From: an uncultured Pelagibacteraceae bacterium | GTDB lineage: Bacteria; Pseudomonadota; Alphaproteobacteria; Pelagibacterales; Pelagibacteraceae | Reading direction: 5' to 3' | DNA: 64,000 bases | NCBI GenBank assembly: GCA_902587215.1 | Contig: CACIKJ010000003.1 | Location: forward strand, 1-64,000 | Shown: one piece after another, positions 41,748 through 52,972 of the stretch | Position numbering within the stretch: position 1 is the first letter of the stretch | Layout of the letters: each line of letters starts with the position of its first letter | Translations under genes and position numbers: made by a program | Notes under the pieces: model-generated | The model's database searches: none | The model's input: the letters and a program-made list of their open reading frames with translations, nothing else | What the model was told of the DNA's origin: nothing

Positions 41748-44030
41748 TTATTTGTTATAATCAATAATTTCAGCTGAATAAGCTGCAACGGAAGCGAGAT
41801 TCAGTATTTCTGAAGTCGATGTTCTTAATGGAGCTATCTCAATTGGTTGTCCTAATCCAATCAACAAAGGTCCAATTACTTTAGCTCTACTCATAGATTT
41901 AATTATTTTAAATGATATAGCAGCCGCATGAAGCCCGGGCATAATTAAAATATTTGCATTTCCAACAATTTCTGAAAATGGGTAAAGTTCTTTAAATATC
42001 TCTTCCAAAGCTACATCTGGTTGCATCTCACCATCATATTTAAAGTTTACTTTCTTTTTATTTAAAATTTCTACAGCCTCCCTCACTTTTGAAGTTCTCT
42101 CAGTAGTTGGTTGTCCAAAAGTAGAATGAGATAAAAATGCAACTTTAGGATCCATGCCAAACAACTTTGCAATTCTTGAAGAAGATATTGCAATGTTTGC
42201 CAATTGTTCTGAGTTCGGCCACTCGTTCACAGCTGTATCAGCAATTAAAACTGTTTTTCCTCTATTGACAACCAAATTTAATCCAAAAATAATTTCTCCT
42301 GGTCGAGCATCCACTACCGTAGATACTTTCTCCAGTGATGCTGAATATCTTCTGGTATTTCCTGTTACCATTGCGTCAGCATCTCCACAGGCAACCATAC
42401 AAGTGGACCATATAACACGATCATTTCTTACTAATTTATCACAGTCTCTTTCTAATAAGCCTTGCTCTCTCTGGAGCTTTTTAAATAAATAATTTGTGTA
42501 TTTCTCACGCTTTGTACTGTTTGTTGAATTTACGATTTCTATATTTAGATTTTCGTTATAACCAATCTCCTTAAGTTTTTTCTTAACTAATTCATCTTTT
42601 GCCACTAATATTGGAATTCCAAGACCACTATTTTTAAATGCAATAGCTGCTTTCAAATTATTCTCATCCTCACCATCAGCAAATACCACTCTTTTTTGTT
42701 TCTTTTTAATAAGTGAGTTTATACCTTGCATAACCGTGACTGAAGGATCTAATCTATTTTTTAGTTGTTCGGCATATAATTCAAAATCTTTGATTTGTTT
42801 TCTGGCAACACCAGTTTTTATTGCAGCCTTTGCGACAGCTACTGGAATTACACTGATGAGTCTTGGATCAAAAGTAGATGGGATAATATATTCTTTTCCA
42901 TATATAGGACGGATGCCTCCCATAGCAGAAGCAACTTCATCAGGCACTCTTTGTTTTGCAAGATTTGCAATTGCATGAGCGGCAGCAACTTTCATTTCTT
43001 CATTAATTGTTTTGGCTCTTACGTCTAATGCACCTCTAAATATATAAGGAAAACCAATTAAGTTATTTACTTGATTTGGATAATCTGAACGACCAGTCGC
43101 AATAATAGCATCTGATCTTACTTCTTCAACTTTTTCAGGAGTGATTTCAGGGTCAGGATTAGCGCATGCAAAAATTATTGGATTCTTCGCCATTGATTTA
43201 ACCATATCTTTTGTAAGTGCATCTTTTGCTGATAGGCCTAAAAATACGTCCGCTCCTTTTATTGCATCTTTCAAAGTTCTAAATTTTGTTTCTACTGCGT
43301 GTTTTGTTTTCCATTGATCTAATTTATCTCTTCCTTTGTAAATAACTCCTTTACGGTCACACATGATTAAATTTTCTTTTTTAACCCCTGAATTTTTAAA
43401 TAATTCTGAGCATGCAATTGCAGATGCACCCGCACCATTTACAACAACTCTTATATCTTTGATTGACTTCCCAGTAATATCTAAGGCATTTATTAATCCA
43501 GCAGTAGTTATAATTGCTGTTCCATGTTGGTCATCGTGAAATATAGGAATATCTACTATCTCTTTAAGCTTTTTTTCAATTATAAAACAATCAGGTGCAG
43601 CTATATCCTCAAGGTTAATTCCACCAAAAGTGGATGAGATATTTTTAATTGTGTTAATAATCTCTTCGTTATTGTTGCTATCAATTTCAATATCGATTGA
43701 GTCAATATCAGCAAATCTTTTGAAAAGAACCGCTTTGCCTTCCATAACTGGTTTTGATGCTGCTGCTCCCAAATTTCCTAAACCTAAAATTGCAGATCCA
43801 TTACTTATTACAGCTACCAAATTTCCTTTTGAAGTATAATCATAAGCTAAATTGATATCTTTACTAATTTCAAGCACCGGTGATGCAACTCCCGGTGAAT
43901 ATGCAAGAGCTAAATCTCTTTTAGTTGTCATTGGCTTAGATGGAGTAATTTCAATTTTTCCAGCTTTTCCTTGAGAATGGAAATCTAAAGCCTCTTTAAT
44001 AGTATAATGTTCTGTTTTATTTTTTTTCAT
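41748..44030 (-). CDS. maeB: NADP-dependent malic enzyme (malic enzyme-phosphotransacetylase fusion)
   Basis: YSPGVASPVLEI, FHDDQHGTAIITTAGLINAL, C-terminal phosphotransacetylase-like half. Confidence 0.95.
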   Translation of the reverse strand: MKKNKTEHYTIKEALDFHSQGKAGKIEITPSKPMTTKRDLALAYSPGVASPVLEISKDINLAYDYTSKGNLVAVISNGSAILGLGNLGAAASKPVMEGKAVLFKRFADIDSIDIEIDSNNNEEIINTIKNISSTFGGINLEDIAAPDCFIIEKKLKEIVDIPIFHDDQHGTAIITTAGLINALDITGKSIKDIRVVVNGAGASAIACSELFKNSGVKKENLIMCDRKGVIYKGRDKLDQWKTKHAVETKFRTLKDAIKGADVFLGLSAKDALTKDMVKSMAKNPIIFACANPDPEITPEKVEEVRSDAIIATGRSDYPNQVNNLIGFPYIFRGALDVRAKTINEEMKVAAAHAIANLAKQRVPDEVASAMGGIRPIYGKEYIIPSTFDPRLISVIPVAVAKAAIKTGVARKQIKDFELYAEQLKNRLDPSVTVMQGINSLIKKKQKRVVFADGEDENNLKAAIAFKNSGLGIPILVAKDELVKKKLKEIGYNENLNIEIVNSTNSTKREKYTNYLFKKLQREQGLLERDCDKLVRNDRVIWSTCMVACGDADAMVTGNTRRYSASLEKVSTVVDARPGEIIFGLNLVVNRGKTVLIADTAVNEWPNSEQLANIAISSSRIAKLFGMDPKVAFLSHSTFGQPTTERTSKVREAVEILNKKKVNFKYDGEMQPDVALEEIFKELYPFSEIVGNANILIMPGLHAAAISFKIIKSMSRAKVIGPLLIGLGQPIEIAPLRTSTSEILNLASVAAYSAEIIDYNK

Positions 44031-44080
44031 TTGATTTAATTAGATATACAAATAGAGCTAAATTAAGACTAATATGAGTT

Positions 44081-45610
44081 ATGAACTTAATTAAGTCAAC
44101 AGGTACATTTAGTGTCTTCATTATAATCAGTAGAGTACTGGGTTATATTAGAGATGTTTTGATTGCAATATACTTGGGATCAGGACCAATAGCAGACGCT
44201 TTTTTTGTTGCATTTAGAATACCAAATACTTTTAGAAGACTTTTTGCCGAAGGTTCCTTTAATGCAGCCTTCGTGCCGAGCTACTCATCAGAGCTAACAA
44301 TAGGAAAGGAAAAAGCAAAAGGATTTGCTAATGATGTTTTTAATTTTCTAATGTTAGGTCTGCTAATATTAGTAATAGTTATTGAAATTTTAATGCCTGG
44401 CTTTGTATATCTGATTGCGCCAGGCTTTTATGAAGATCCAAACAAAATAGAACTAACTACTTTGTTAACTAGGATTACATTTCCGTTCTTACTTTTTATA
44501 AGTTTAGCGTCATTTTTTTCTGCAATACTTAACTCTCATAATAAGTTTGCAGTAGCTGCTGCTGCCCCAATAATTTTAAACTTAATTTTAATTTCAATTA
44601 TTTTTTTAGCAAAAAAATCAAGCGATGAACTAGTAGTTTACTTATCGTATGGTGTATCTGCTGCAGGATTATTACAACTCATCTTTGTTTATTTTTATGC
44701 TAAAAAATTTTTTACACCTGTAATTAATTTTAAACTAAAAGTTACAAAAAAGATAAAAATTTTTTTTGAAAAATTTTTGCCAGGAATTTTTTCGTCTGGA
44801 GTTACTCAAATTAATATTCTTGTGGGCACTATTATAGCATCTTTTCAAGCTAGCGCAGTATCTTACCTATATTATGCTGACAGAATTTATCAAATAAATC
44901 TTGCTATAGCTGGCATTGCAATCGGAACTGTAATTTTGCCAAACTTAAGCAGATATATTAAAACTAGTAACAAAAAAAAAATTAATTTTATTCAAAATAA
45001 ATCTTTTGAATTAAGTCTTTTTTTAAGTGTTCCTGCATCAATGGCGTTGTTGGTAGGATCCGAGCAAATAACATCAGCCTTATTTGGCTATGGTGCTTTT
45101 GATAATAATAGTGTCCAAAATTCTGCAAAAGCGCTTTTTTACTTTGCGCTAGGCCTTCCAGCATTTGCGATAATAAAAATATTTTCAACGTTTCTCTTTG
45201 CTAGAGATAATACAAAATCTCCTTTTTATTACTCTTTAATTTCTGTGTTAATTAATATTACGATTAGTATTATTTTTTTTAAACAAATCGGATTTATAAT
45301 AATACCTATAGCAACAACCATTTCATCTTGGATCAATGCAATTTTGTTATTTATAAAACTTTCAGAGAACAATTTTTTTAAATTAAGAAATATTCTAAAT
45401 TTCTCTAACTTCAAGATTTTTTTAGTATCAAGTTTCTCGATTTATATATTTTATTTGCTTATAAATACTTTTGAAAAATACCTAAGTTACGATAATGAAT
45501 TTAAATTATTTACTATAATTTTATTGGTACTTATTACTATTTTAATTTATATTTCAATATCTTTAATAACTAAAACTTTTAAATATTCTGATATTAAACT
45601 AAAGTATTAA
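44081..45610 (+). CDS. murJ: Lipid II flippase MurJ (MviN)
   Basis: [50 protein letters not shown]. Confidence 0.97.
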   Translation: MNLIKSTGTFSVFIIISRVLGYIRDVLIAIYLGSGPIADAFFVAFRIPNTFRRLFAEGSFNAAFVPSYSSELTIGKEKAKGFANDVFNFLMLGLLILVIVIEILMPGFVYLIAPGFYEDPNKIELTTLLTRITFPFLLFISLASFFSAILNSHNKFAVAAAAPIILNLILISIIFLAKKSSDELVVYLSYGVSAAGLLQLIFVYFYAKKFFTPVINFKLKVTKKIKIFFEKFLPGIFSSGVTQINILVGTIIASFQASAVSYLYYADRIYQINLAIAGIAIGTVILPNLSRYIKTSNKKKINFIQNKSFELSLFLSVPASMALLVGSEQITSALFGYGAFDNNSVQNSAKALFYFALGLPAFAIIKIFSTFLFARDNTKSPFYYSLISVLINITISIIFFKQIGFIIIPIATTISSWINAILLFIKLSENNFFKLRNILNFSNFKIFLVSSFSIYIFYLLINTFEKYLSYDNEFKLFTIILLVLITILIYISISLITKTFKYSDIKLKY

Positions 45611-45614
45611 ATAT

Positions 45615-46616
45615 ATGAGTAAAAAAATTTTTTCTGGAGTTCAACCAACAGGTAATCTTCATTTAGGTAATTATATTGGTGCAATAAAAAATTTTGTTAA
45701 ACTACAAAATGATGATGATAATAGTTGCATTTATTGCGTAGTGGATCTTCACGCAATTACAGTAAAACAAAACCCAAAGGAATTAAAACAAAACATAAGA
45801 GAAACTGCAGCTGCATTCATAGCTAGCGGACTTAATTACAAAAAAAGTATTATTTTTAATCAATCTTTAGTGCCATCACACTCAGAAGGATCTTGGATAT
45901 TAAGTTGTATAGCAAGAATGGGTTGGTTAAATAGAATGACACAATTTAAAGAAAAGGCTGGTAAAGACAAAGAAAAAGCAAGTGTAGGACTATATATTTA
46001 TCCAATATTAATGGCAGCAGATATACTTCTTTATGATGCTACTCATGTTCCAGTTGGGGAAGATCAAAAACAACATCTTGAACTTTCAAGAGATATTGCG
46101 AATAAATTTAATTTAGATTTTAATTCACCTGATTTTTTAATTGCTCCTGAACCCTTAATTCAAAAAAATTTTTCTAGGATAATGAGTTTAAAAGATGGAA
46201 CAAAAAAAATGAGCAAATCTGATCCATCCGAGTTAAGTAGAATAAATCTAAATGACAACAAAGATGAAATATTCAATAAAATAAAAAAAGCAAAAACTGA
46301 TACTGAACCACTCCCAGATAGTGAAGAGGAGCTCTCTAATCGGCCAGAGGCAGAAAATTTATTAGGTATGTATGCTAGCTTAAATGATCAAAGTTTATTA
46401 AGTACTATTAATGAATTTTCAGGTAAAAATTTTTCAGCTTTTAAAGATAAATTGGCCAATTTAATTATAGAAAAAATTTCTCCTATTTCTGAGGAAATAA
46501 ATAAACTGCTTAAAGATCAAAAGTTTATAGATCAGATATTAAGTGATGGTGCCCAAAAAGCTGATAAAATTGCATCAAAAAAAATAACAAATATTAAAAA
46601 AATCATTGGTTTCTAA
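45615..46616 (+). CDS. trpS: Tryptophanyl-tRNA synthetase
   Basis: [28 protein letters not shown]. Confidence 0.98.
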   Translation: MSKKIFSGVQPTGNLHLGNYIGAIKNFVKLQNDDDNSCIYCVVDLHAITVKQNPKELKQNIRETAAAFIASGLNYKKSIIFNQSLVPSHSEGSWILSCIARMGWLNRMTQFKEKAGKDKEKASVGLYIYPILMAADILLYDATHVPVGEDQKQHLELSRDIANKFNLDFNSPDFLIAPEPLIQKNFSRIMSLKDGTKKMSKSDPSELSRINLNDNKDEIFNKIKKAKTDTEPLPDSEEELSNRPEAENLLGMYASLNDQSLLSTINEFSGKNFSAFKDKLANLIIEKISPISEEINKLLKDQKFIDQILSDGAQKADKIASKKITNIKKIIGF

Positions 46617-46663
46617 TAAGAATTAGAACTTTAAAAATTTATTTTTCTATTTATATAAAAAGA

Positions 46664-47206
46664 ATGTTCGTACAAACTTTAAATACACCAAATCCAAATT
46701 CCCTTAAATTTTTACCTGGAGAAAAAGTGTCATTGTCTGGTCCAATGGAATTTAATGACAAAAAAGATACCGACAATGATTTGGTAAGAAACATTTTATC
46801 TATAAATGGTGTAACAGGTATATTTCTTTCCGACGATTTTTTGTCAGTTAATAAAGAACAAGATAAAGATTGGGAAGATATAAAGCACATAGTTATTTCA
46901 TTAATCAATGAATTTTACGCTGATGGAAATAAATTTGTATTTGAAAAAGAAAATAAAACTAATTCAAATAATGATTTGAATGATATTGAAAAAAAAATTG
47001 TTAAAATCTTAGAAACAAAAATTAGACCAGCAGTAGCAAGAGATGGTGGTGATATAAAGTTTAAGGAATTTAAAAATGGAAAAGTGATAGTAGAAATGCA
47101 GGGAAGTTGTTCGGGCTGTCCAAGTTCAACTATGACTCTAAAAAAAGGTGTTGAAAATTTACTTAGACATTATATTCCTGAGGTAAATGAAGTTGTTACA
47201 GTTTAA
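46664..47206 (+). CDS. nfuA: NfuA-type Fe-S scaffold
   Basis: N-terminal TLNTPNPNSLKFLPG; NifU-like RPAVARDGGDI...GSCSGCPSSTMTLKKGVENLLRHYIPEV. Confidence 0.95.
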   Translation: MFVQTLNTPNPNSLKFLPGEKVSLSGPMEFNDKKDTDNDLVRNILSINGVTGIFLSDDFLSVNKEQDKDWEDIKHIVISLINEFYADGNKFVFEKENKTNSNNDLNDIEKKIVKILETKIRPAVARDGGDIKFKEFKNGKVIVEMQGSCSGCPSSTMTLKKGVENLLRHYIPEVNEVVTV

Positions 47207-47217
47207 AAACAAATTTT

Positions 47218-48375
47218 ATGCTAAATAACATAAAAATTAAATCAATCGATATCAAAACTTTAAGAAAAATACTTAATAAAAAAGGTTTTTTGTTATCAAA
47301 AAAATCAACAATTAGAAAACAGACTAGTCTAATCAACCTTTACAAAATTTGTTTTGCCTCGTTAATAATAATATCTTTTTTTTATATTCTGCCCCCTTCA
47401 TATAAATTCGTTAATAAAAAATTTCAGCCTACTTTAGAGATAGAAAATTCATCTAACCAAAAATTAACTCAAGTTTTAGAGGGAAAAATATTAGATGAAA
47501 CTGATTTTAACAATGAAAATAGTGATAACACGGACCAAGACTTAGTTTATCAAGAACTTTACGGAGAGGTTACTGAAGAAGATACTTTAGAGACTGGAGT
47601 GAGATTAAAAGCTTCAGTTTTATATCAACTGTTCGAAGATACTAACTATAACCTCAAAGACGTAAGATTAAATAAGGTAGCTAAACCTGTTGAGATTGGA
47701 AAACTTCCATATGAATTAAAAGAAATTCAAAATGTTAAAAAAAGAAAAGAATTGTTTATTCAAATTGTTCTTCCTCTTATTCTTGAGGAAAACAATAAAA
47801 TACTTTTAGATAGAAAAAAACTTTTCGCTATTTTAAATAAAAATAATAACTCTAAATCTGATAACGAGTGGCTAAATAAAAAATTCAAACAATACGGAAT
47901 TTCAAAAAGAGACATACCCACACTTAAAAGGAGGATGGATATAATTCCTGCTTCAATGGCAATTGCTCAAGCCGCAAAAGAAACAGGTTGGGGAACTTCG
48001 CGATTTGCTCTTGAGGGCAATGCTTTGTTTGGCCAATGGACATACACCGATAAAGGAATAAAACCTGCAGCAGCAGAAGTTGGCACAACACATAAAGTAA
48101 TGATGTTCAATGTCTTAAAATCATCAGTAAGGGCTTATGCAAGAAATTTAAATACTCATAAATCTTACAAAAAAATGAGATATATAAGAGCAATTCAAAG
48201 AGATAATGCTGGAATATTAAATAGTTTAGAATTAGTCACTTACCTTGATAATTACGCTGAAACTGGGAAAGAGTATACCATTATATTAAAAAAAATTATC
48301 GAGCAAAATTCACTAACAGATTTCGATGATGTAAAAATATTACCTAACAGCGAAGCTGTAAAAAATTTGATTTAG
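47218..48375 (+). CDS. Bax-like membrane-anchored glucosaminidase domain protein
   Basis: N-terminal TM; IPASMAIAQAAKETGWGTSRFALEGNALFGQWTY...SVRAYARNLNTHKSYKKMR. Confidence 0.88.
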   Translation: MLNNIKIKSIDIKTLRKILNKKGFLLSKKSTIRKQTSLINLYKICFASLIIISFFYILPPSYKFVNKKFQPTLEIENSSNQKLTQVLEGKILDETDFNNENSDNTDQDLVYQELYGEVTEEDTLETGVRLKASVLYQLFEDTNYNLKDVRLNKVAKPVEIGKLPYELKEIQNVKKRKELFIQIVLPLILEENNKILLDRKKLFAILNKNNNSKSDNEWLNKKFKQYGISKRDIPTLKRRMDIIPASMAIAQAAKETGWGTSRFALEGNALFGQWTYTDKGIKPAAAEVGTTHKVMMFNVLKSSVRAYARNLNTHKSYKKMRYIRAIQRDNAGILNSLELVTYLDNYAETGKEYTIILKKIIEQNSLTDFDDVKILPNSEAVKNLI

Positions 48376-49436
48376 TTTTCTTTTATATTTTTTACTACAA
48401 ATTGAACACCAAACCAACGCCAACCTTCTTTATCTTTAATAGAGCAATTAATTCTTCCACGTCGTGTATTAAATTTATCTCTAAAATTAATTTTTAAAAA
48501 GTTATTGTTAATTTCGATTTTTGATTTGTCCCAACCGGCACCTTCATTTGAGAAGCAGCTAATATTCGAAATTGATTGTTCTTCAAAAAATTCAACTCTC
48601 ATATGAGGTGGGTTATTATTCTCTATCATTTTTTCTTCTGGATAAACTTTTTTGTATTGGAAAGGTAAAAGATTAACTATAAATTTGAATCTTTCCATAT
48701 CGCCATATTTTTCATTAATAGGAAATCTGGGTAATTCGAATCTATCTTTATTTAAATCAATAACACCTGAATGTTGGCCAAAAGCAAATTCAAAATTTTT
48801 ACTTACAAATTGCTTTTGATACAAGTTCCACTCTCCAAATGGATAGGAAAAAAATACTGGATTATATCCTAGGTTTTTTTTAAAAATTTCTATTGATTTT
48901 ATTATGTCTTTCTTGAACTCTTCGTGAGTAAAGTTGACTAAATAATCATGCGAGTGTGAATGGTTTCCAATTGTCACAAAAGGGTATTTTTCTATTTCTT
49001 TAATTTCATTCCAACCCATGTACCCTTTTTTGCCAACAGCTTCTGTAGATATAAAAATTATGAAGGGAATTTCATTTTTTTTTAGATAAGGCCAAGCATT
49101 ATCATAAAACGAAATGTAACCATCGTCGATTGATAGTAAAAATTTTTTATCCGATTTTTCCTTAAAATAAATATCAGGAAGTATTTTAGCGTTTAAAAAT
49201 GTAAATCCAGAAGACTTAATTGTTTCAATATGATTTTCAAAAACATCCATTTGAATATTTGTAGATGGATATTTAGACTCATTAAATCTATGATACATTA
49301 TAGATATTATACCTTTTTCGTTAGCAAAAAATTTATTAGAAGTTTGGGTTGAATATGATATTTCGCATGTTAGTAAGAATACTATGATTAACTTTATTAT
49401 AGATACATCAAATGAAACAATTTTTTTAAAAATCAT
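48372..49436 (-). CDS. Polysaccharide deacetylase family protein (secreted)
   Basis: SIMYHRFNES, LLSIDDGYISFYDNAWPYLKK, TIGNHSHSHDYL; signal peptide. Confidence 0.9.
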   Translation of the reverse strand: MIFKKIVSFDVSIIKLIIVFLLTCEISYSTQTSNKFFANEKGIISIMYHRFNESKYPSTNIQMDVFENHIETIKSSGFTFLNAKILPDIYFKEKSDKKFLLSIDDGYISFYDNAWPYLKKNEIPFIIFISTEAVGKKGYMGWNEIKEIEKYPFVTIGNHSHSHDYLVNFTHEEFKKDIIKSIEIFKKNLGYNPVFFSYPFGEWNLYQKQFVSKNFEFAFGQHSGVIDLNKDRFELPRFPINEKYGDMERFKFIVNLLPFQYKKVYPEEKMIENNNPPHMRVEFFEEQSISNISCFSNEGAGWDKSKIEINNNFLKINFRDKFNTRRGRINCSIKDKEGWRWFGVQFVVKNIKEN

Positions 49437-49761
49437 AAATAATGATAAAGAATATATTAATAATATTAAGAACAGTAGAGAAAATTTTGACGAATTAGTA
49501 AATATAATTTTTAATTTTCTTTATAAAAATAATATTAATTTGTCCAAAATAGATAATATATTTATTAATCGAGGACCTGGGAAATTTACGAGCATAAGAT
49601 CTGCAATTAGTATCGTAAAGGCTCTTAAAATCTCTAAAAATATAAATATTTATGGCTTCGATTCAGGGCAAATTACCAATAAAAACTACGATATATTGTT
49701 TAAGTTATTGAAAGAAGGAAGGTTGACAAAAAATTTTATTGAACCAAAATATTTAAATTAA
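49384..49761 (+). CDS. tsaB: TsaB-like tRNA t6A biosynthesis protein, unusually short
   Basis: NFIIDTSNETIFLKI, INRGPGKFTSIRSAISIVKAL (TsaB signature), C-terminal EPKYLN; 125 aa. Confidence 0.75.
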   Translation: MINFIIDTSNETIFLKIINNDKEYINNIKNSRENFDELVNIIFNFLYKNNINLSKIDNIFINRGPGKFTSIRSAISIVKALKISKNINIYGFDSGQITNKNYDILFKLLKEGRLTKNFIEPKYLN

Positions 49762-49768
49762 TTTTTTT

Positions 49769-50182
49769 ATGACAGATACAATAGAACAAAAGTGTGTTGC
49801 AAAAGGCGTAAAGCTGACAGAGCAAAGAAAAATAATCGCGAAAGTAATGTCAGAAGCAAATGATCATCCAGATGTTGATGAATTATATACTCGTGTTTCT
49901 CAAATAGACTCTAAAATTAGCATAGCCACAGTTTATAGAACTGTTAAATTATTTGAAGAGGCGGGCATAGTTACAAAACATGATTTTAAAGGTGGAAAAG
50001 CCAGATACGAAGAATTAAGTGAAAGTCATCATGATCACTTAATCGATATAAAAACAGGTGAGATAATAGAATTTGTTGATGATGAAATAGAAAAACTTCA
50101 AAAAAAAGTTGCAGATAAGTATGGATATGAACTTGTAGACCATAAGCTGGAACTTTATGGAATCAAAAAACAAAAAAAATAA
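49769..50182 (+). CDS. fur: Fur family transcriptional regulator
   Basis: GVKLTEQRKIIAKVM, ATVYRTVKLFEEAGIV, SHHDHLIDIKTGEIIEF. Confidence 0.93.
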   Translation: MTDTIEQKCVAKGVKLTEQRKIIAKVMSEANDHPDVDELYTRVSQIDSKISIATVYRTVKLFEEAGIVTKHDFKGGKARYEELSESHHDHLIDIKTGEIIEFVDDEIEKLQKKVADKYGYELVDHKLELYGIKKQKK

Positions 50183-51511
50183 GTGAACAAAAAAATTTTT
50201 ATCAAAACTTTTGGTTGTCAAATGAATGAATATGACAGCAATAGAATTTTAGATATCACAAAAAATATAGGCTACGTAAAATCAAATGATCAAAATAATG
50301 CGGATTGTTATGTTATAAATACTTGCCATATTAGAGACAAGGCTAAGGAAAAAGTATTTCATGAAGTTGGAAGAATAAAGCAAATATACTCAAATAAAAA
50401 AAAACCTATCATGGTAATTGCAGGATGTGTAGCCCAGGCTGAAAATCAAGAAATGATAAAAAGAGAACCATTTATTGATGTAGTTATTGGACCTCAGTCT
50501 TATCATAAGTTAAATAAAATTTTAGAAAATTTTCAAAGAAATAAAAAAGAAGACGAAACAGAATTTGATACGATTGCAAAATTTGATTTATTAGAGAAAA
50601 CAAGAAATTCTGATAGCAAAGTATCTTCCTTTTTAACCATTCAAGAGGGATGTGATAAATTTTGTCATTTCTGTGTTGTTCCATACACAAGAGGCCCAGA
50701 ATGTTCTAGACCATTTCAAACAGTAATTAAAGAGGCTGAGCAACTAATTAGAAACGGATCTAAAGAAATAATTTTATTAGGTCAAAATGTAAATGCTTAT
50801 TCTTATAAGGAGGGTGGCAACGAATACAGAATTTCCAATTTACTAAACGAATTAGAGAAATATTCTGAGTTAAAAAGAATAAGATACACAACATCTCATC
50901 CTTTAGACATGACCGAGGATTTGGTTGAGTGTTATTCCTCAAATGAAAAGTTGATGCCATTTATTCATTTACCAATACAATCTGGATCAAATAAAATGCT
51001 TAAACTTATGAATAGAAAACACAAGGTAGAAGACTATTTAGATATTCATAGTAAATTGATCAAAATTAATCCTTATATTAAATTTTCGAGTGATTTCATT
51101 GTTGGTTATCCAGGTGAAGAAAAAGTTGATTTTGAGGATACAATCAAACTAATCAAACAAATAAAGTTTATAAATTCTTTTTCATTTATTTTTAGTTCGC
51201 GACCTGGAACTAAGGCCTCAAAACTAAAGGAAATAAGCCACTCTATTTCAAAGGAAAGATTAATTGAATTACAATCTTACTTATTCAAAAATCAGATTGT
51301 TCATAACAAATCTCTGGAAAGTAAAGAAATAAATGTATTAGTAGAAAATAAGAATAAAAATCAGAATACATACTTTGGTAGAAATGAATACTTTACTTCG
51401 GTAATTTTCGATGGCGCTAAAAATGATATTGGTAAAATTGTTAAGGTTAAGATAGAAAAAAGTAACCAAAACACACTTTATGGAAAAATTAAAAAAATGA
51501 AGGCTGCATAA
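50183..51511 (+). CDS. miaB: tRNA-2-methylthio-N6-dimethylallyladenosine synthase MiaB
   Basis: IKTFGCQMNEYDS, radical SAM EGCDKFCHFCVVPYTRG; GTG start. Confidence 0.97.
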   Translation: MNKKIFIKTFGCQMNEYDSNRILDITKNIGYVKSNDQNNADCYVINTCHIRDKAKEKVFHEVGRIKQIYSNKKKPIMVIAGCVAQAENQEMIKREPFIDVVIGPQSYHKLNKILENFQRNKKEDETEFDTIAKFDLLEKTRNSDSKVSSFLTIQEGCDKFCHFCVVPYTRGPECSRPFQTVIKEAEQLIRNGSKEIILLGQNVNAYSYKEGGNEYRISNLLNELEKYSELKRIRYTTSHPLDMTEDLVECYSSNEKLMPFIHLPIQSGSNKMLKLMNRKHKVEDYLDIHSKLIKINPYIKFSSDFIVGYPGEEKVDFEDTIKLIKQIKFINSFSFIFSSRPGTKASKLKEISHSISKERLIELQSYLFKNQIVHNKSLESKEINVLVENKNKNQNTYFGRNEYFTSVIFDGAKNDIGKIVKVKIEKSNQNTLYGKIKKMKAA

Positions 51512-51512
51512 T

Positions 51513-52520
51513 TTGAGCAATACTATTTCAAAAAAAATAACATCAAATTTAAAGTTTGTTTACTCTGAAAACAATACAGTGAGTATTATTTTTTCTAAAA
51601 ATGAGGATTTGCTTGGTGTTGCTGGAGAGTTCAATAACAATATTAAGGAGTTAGAAAAAATAACTGATACTTCCATTTATTCAAGAGGTAACTCAATAAT
51701 TTTAAAAAATAATCAAAAAAAAAATGAAATCATAAAAAACGCTATTAGTTTTTTATATGATCAATATATAATTAATGGATCTATTGAAAAAAAGGATATA
51801 ATCTCCTCAATAAGTGAATTTATGATAGATGAAAAAATTAATTCAAAAGAAAATATAAATTATATTATTAAAACTCCCAAGAAATCTGTCATTCCAAGAT
51901 CAGAAAAACAAAAAATTTATGTTAAAGCTCTAAGGGAAAGCGATGTCGTTATATCATCTGGTCCAGCTGGAACGGGAAAAACTTTTTTGGCTGTGGCGGT
52001 AGCATTAACAATGTTATTAGATAAAAAAATCGAGAGAATAATTTTATCTAGACCAGCCGTTGAAGCAGGAGAAAGATTGGGTTTCTTACCTGGAGATATG
52101 AGGGAAAAAGTGGATCCTTACCTTAGACCTTTGTATGACTCTTTATATGATTTGTTAGACTTTGAAAAAATACAAAAAAAAATTGAAGTCGGCGACATTG
52201 AGATAGCACCATTAGCATTTATGAGAGGAAGAACTTTAAAAAATTCTTTTGCTATATTAGATGAAGCACAAAATGCAACAGATACACAGATCAAGATGTT
52301 TTTAACAAGAATTGGAGAAAACTCAAAAATAGTAATTAATGGAGACCCCTCTCAAATTGACCTGCCGAATAAAAACTCATCAGGTCTTGAGAGATCGAAG
52401 ACTATTCTTGGTCACTTACATGAAATATCTATTGTTGATTTTGATCATAAAGATGTAGTCAGGCATCCACTAGTTTCTAAAATAGTTAAAGCATATTCTG
52501 CAAAAAAAAATAATGATTAA
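51513..52520 (+). CDS. phoH: PhoH family ATPase
   Basis: GPAGTGKTFLAVAVA, RPAVEAGERLGFLPGDMREKVDPYLRPLYD. Confidence 0.97.
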   Translation: MSNTISKKITSNLKFVYSENNTVSIIFSKNEDLLGVAGEFNNNIKELEKITDTSIYSRGNSIILKNNQKKNEIIKNAISFLYDQYIINGSIEKKDIISSISEFMIDEKINSKENINYIIKTPKKSVIPRSEKQKIYVKALRESDVVISSGPAGTGKTFLAVAVALTMLLDKKIERIILSRPAVEAGERLGFLPGDMREKVDPYLRPLYDSLYDLLDFEKIQKKIEVGDIEIAPLAFMRGRTLKNSFAILDEAQNATDTQIKMFLTRIGENSKIVINGDPSQIDLPNKNSSGLERSKTILGHLHEISIVDFDHKDVVRHPLVSKIVKAYSAKKNND

Positions 52521-52971
52521 TGCTGAGATACTGGTTGAGTCAAAAAACTGGAAAAAAATTATTAGAAATCCTAAGAGACTAATTTTAAATACTATAAAAA
52601 AGTTTCCAAAAAAACACAGATTTATTAATCAAAAGGTTTATATTTCTGTATTATTTACCACAAATAAAAAAATTCGAGTATTAAATAATCGTTTTAGAAA
52701 AAAAAATGAACCAACCGATATCCTATCATTTCCGTTCTATGATAAAAAAAACATAAAAAAAAACTTTAAAAAAAAAGAATTTTACCTTGGAGATATTGTT
52801 ATTAGTTGTGAGGAATTTTCTAAAAAAAATAAAAGAGATTACAAAAATGGTTTAATTAAAATATTTATCCATGGTTTTTTACATCTTTTAAATTATGACC
52901 ATAGGTCTAATAAAGACTATCTAATTATGAATTCAATGGAAAATAAAATTTTTCAAGAAGTTAAAGGATAG
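52513..52971 (+). CDS. ybeY: Endoribonuclease YbeY
   Basis: PTDILSFPF, LGDIVIS, FIHGFLHLLNYDH. Confidence 0.96.
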   Translation: MINAEILVESKNWKKIIRNPKRLILNTIKKFPKKHRFINQKVYISVLFTTNKKIRVLNNRFRKKNEPTDILSFPFYDKKNIKKNFKKKEFYLGDIVISCEEFSKKNKRDYKNGLIKIFIHGFLHLLNYDHRSNKDYLIMNSMENKIFQEVKG

Positions 52972-52972
52972 T

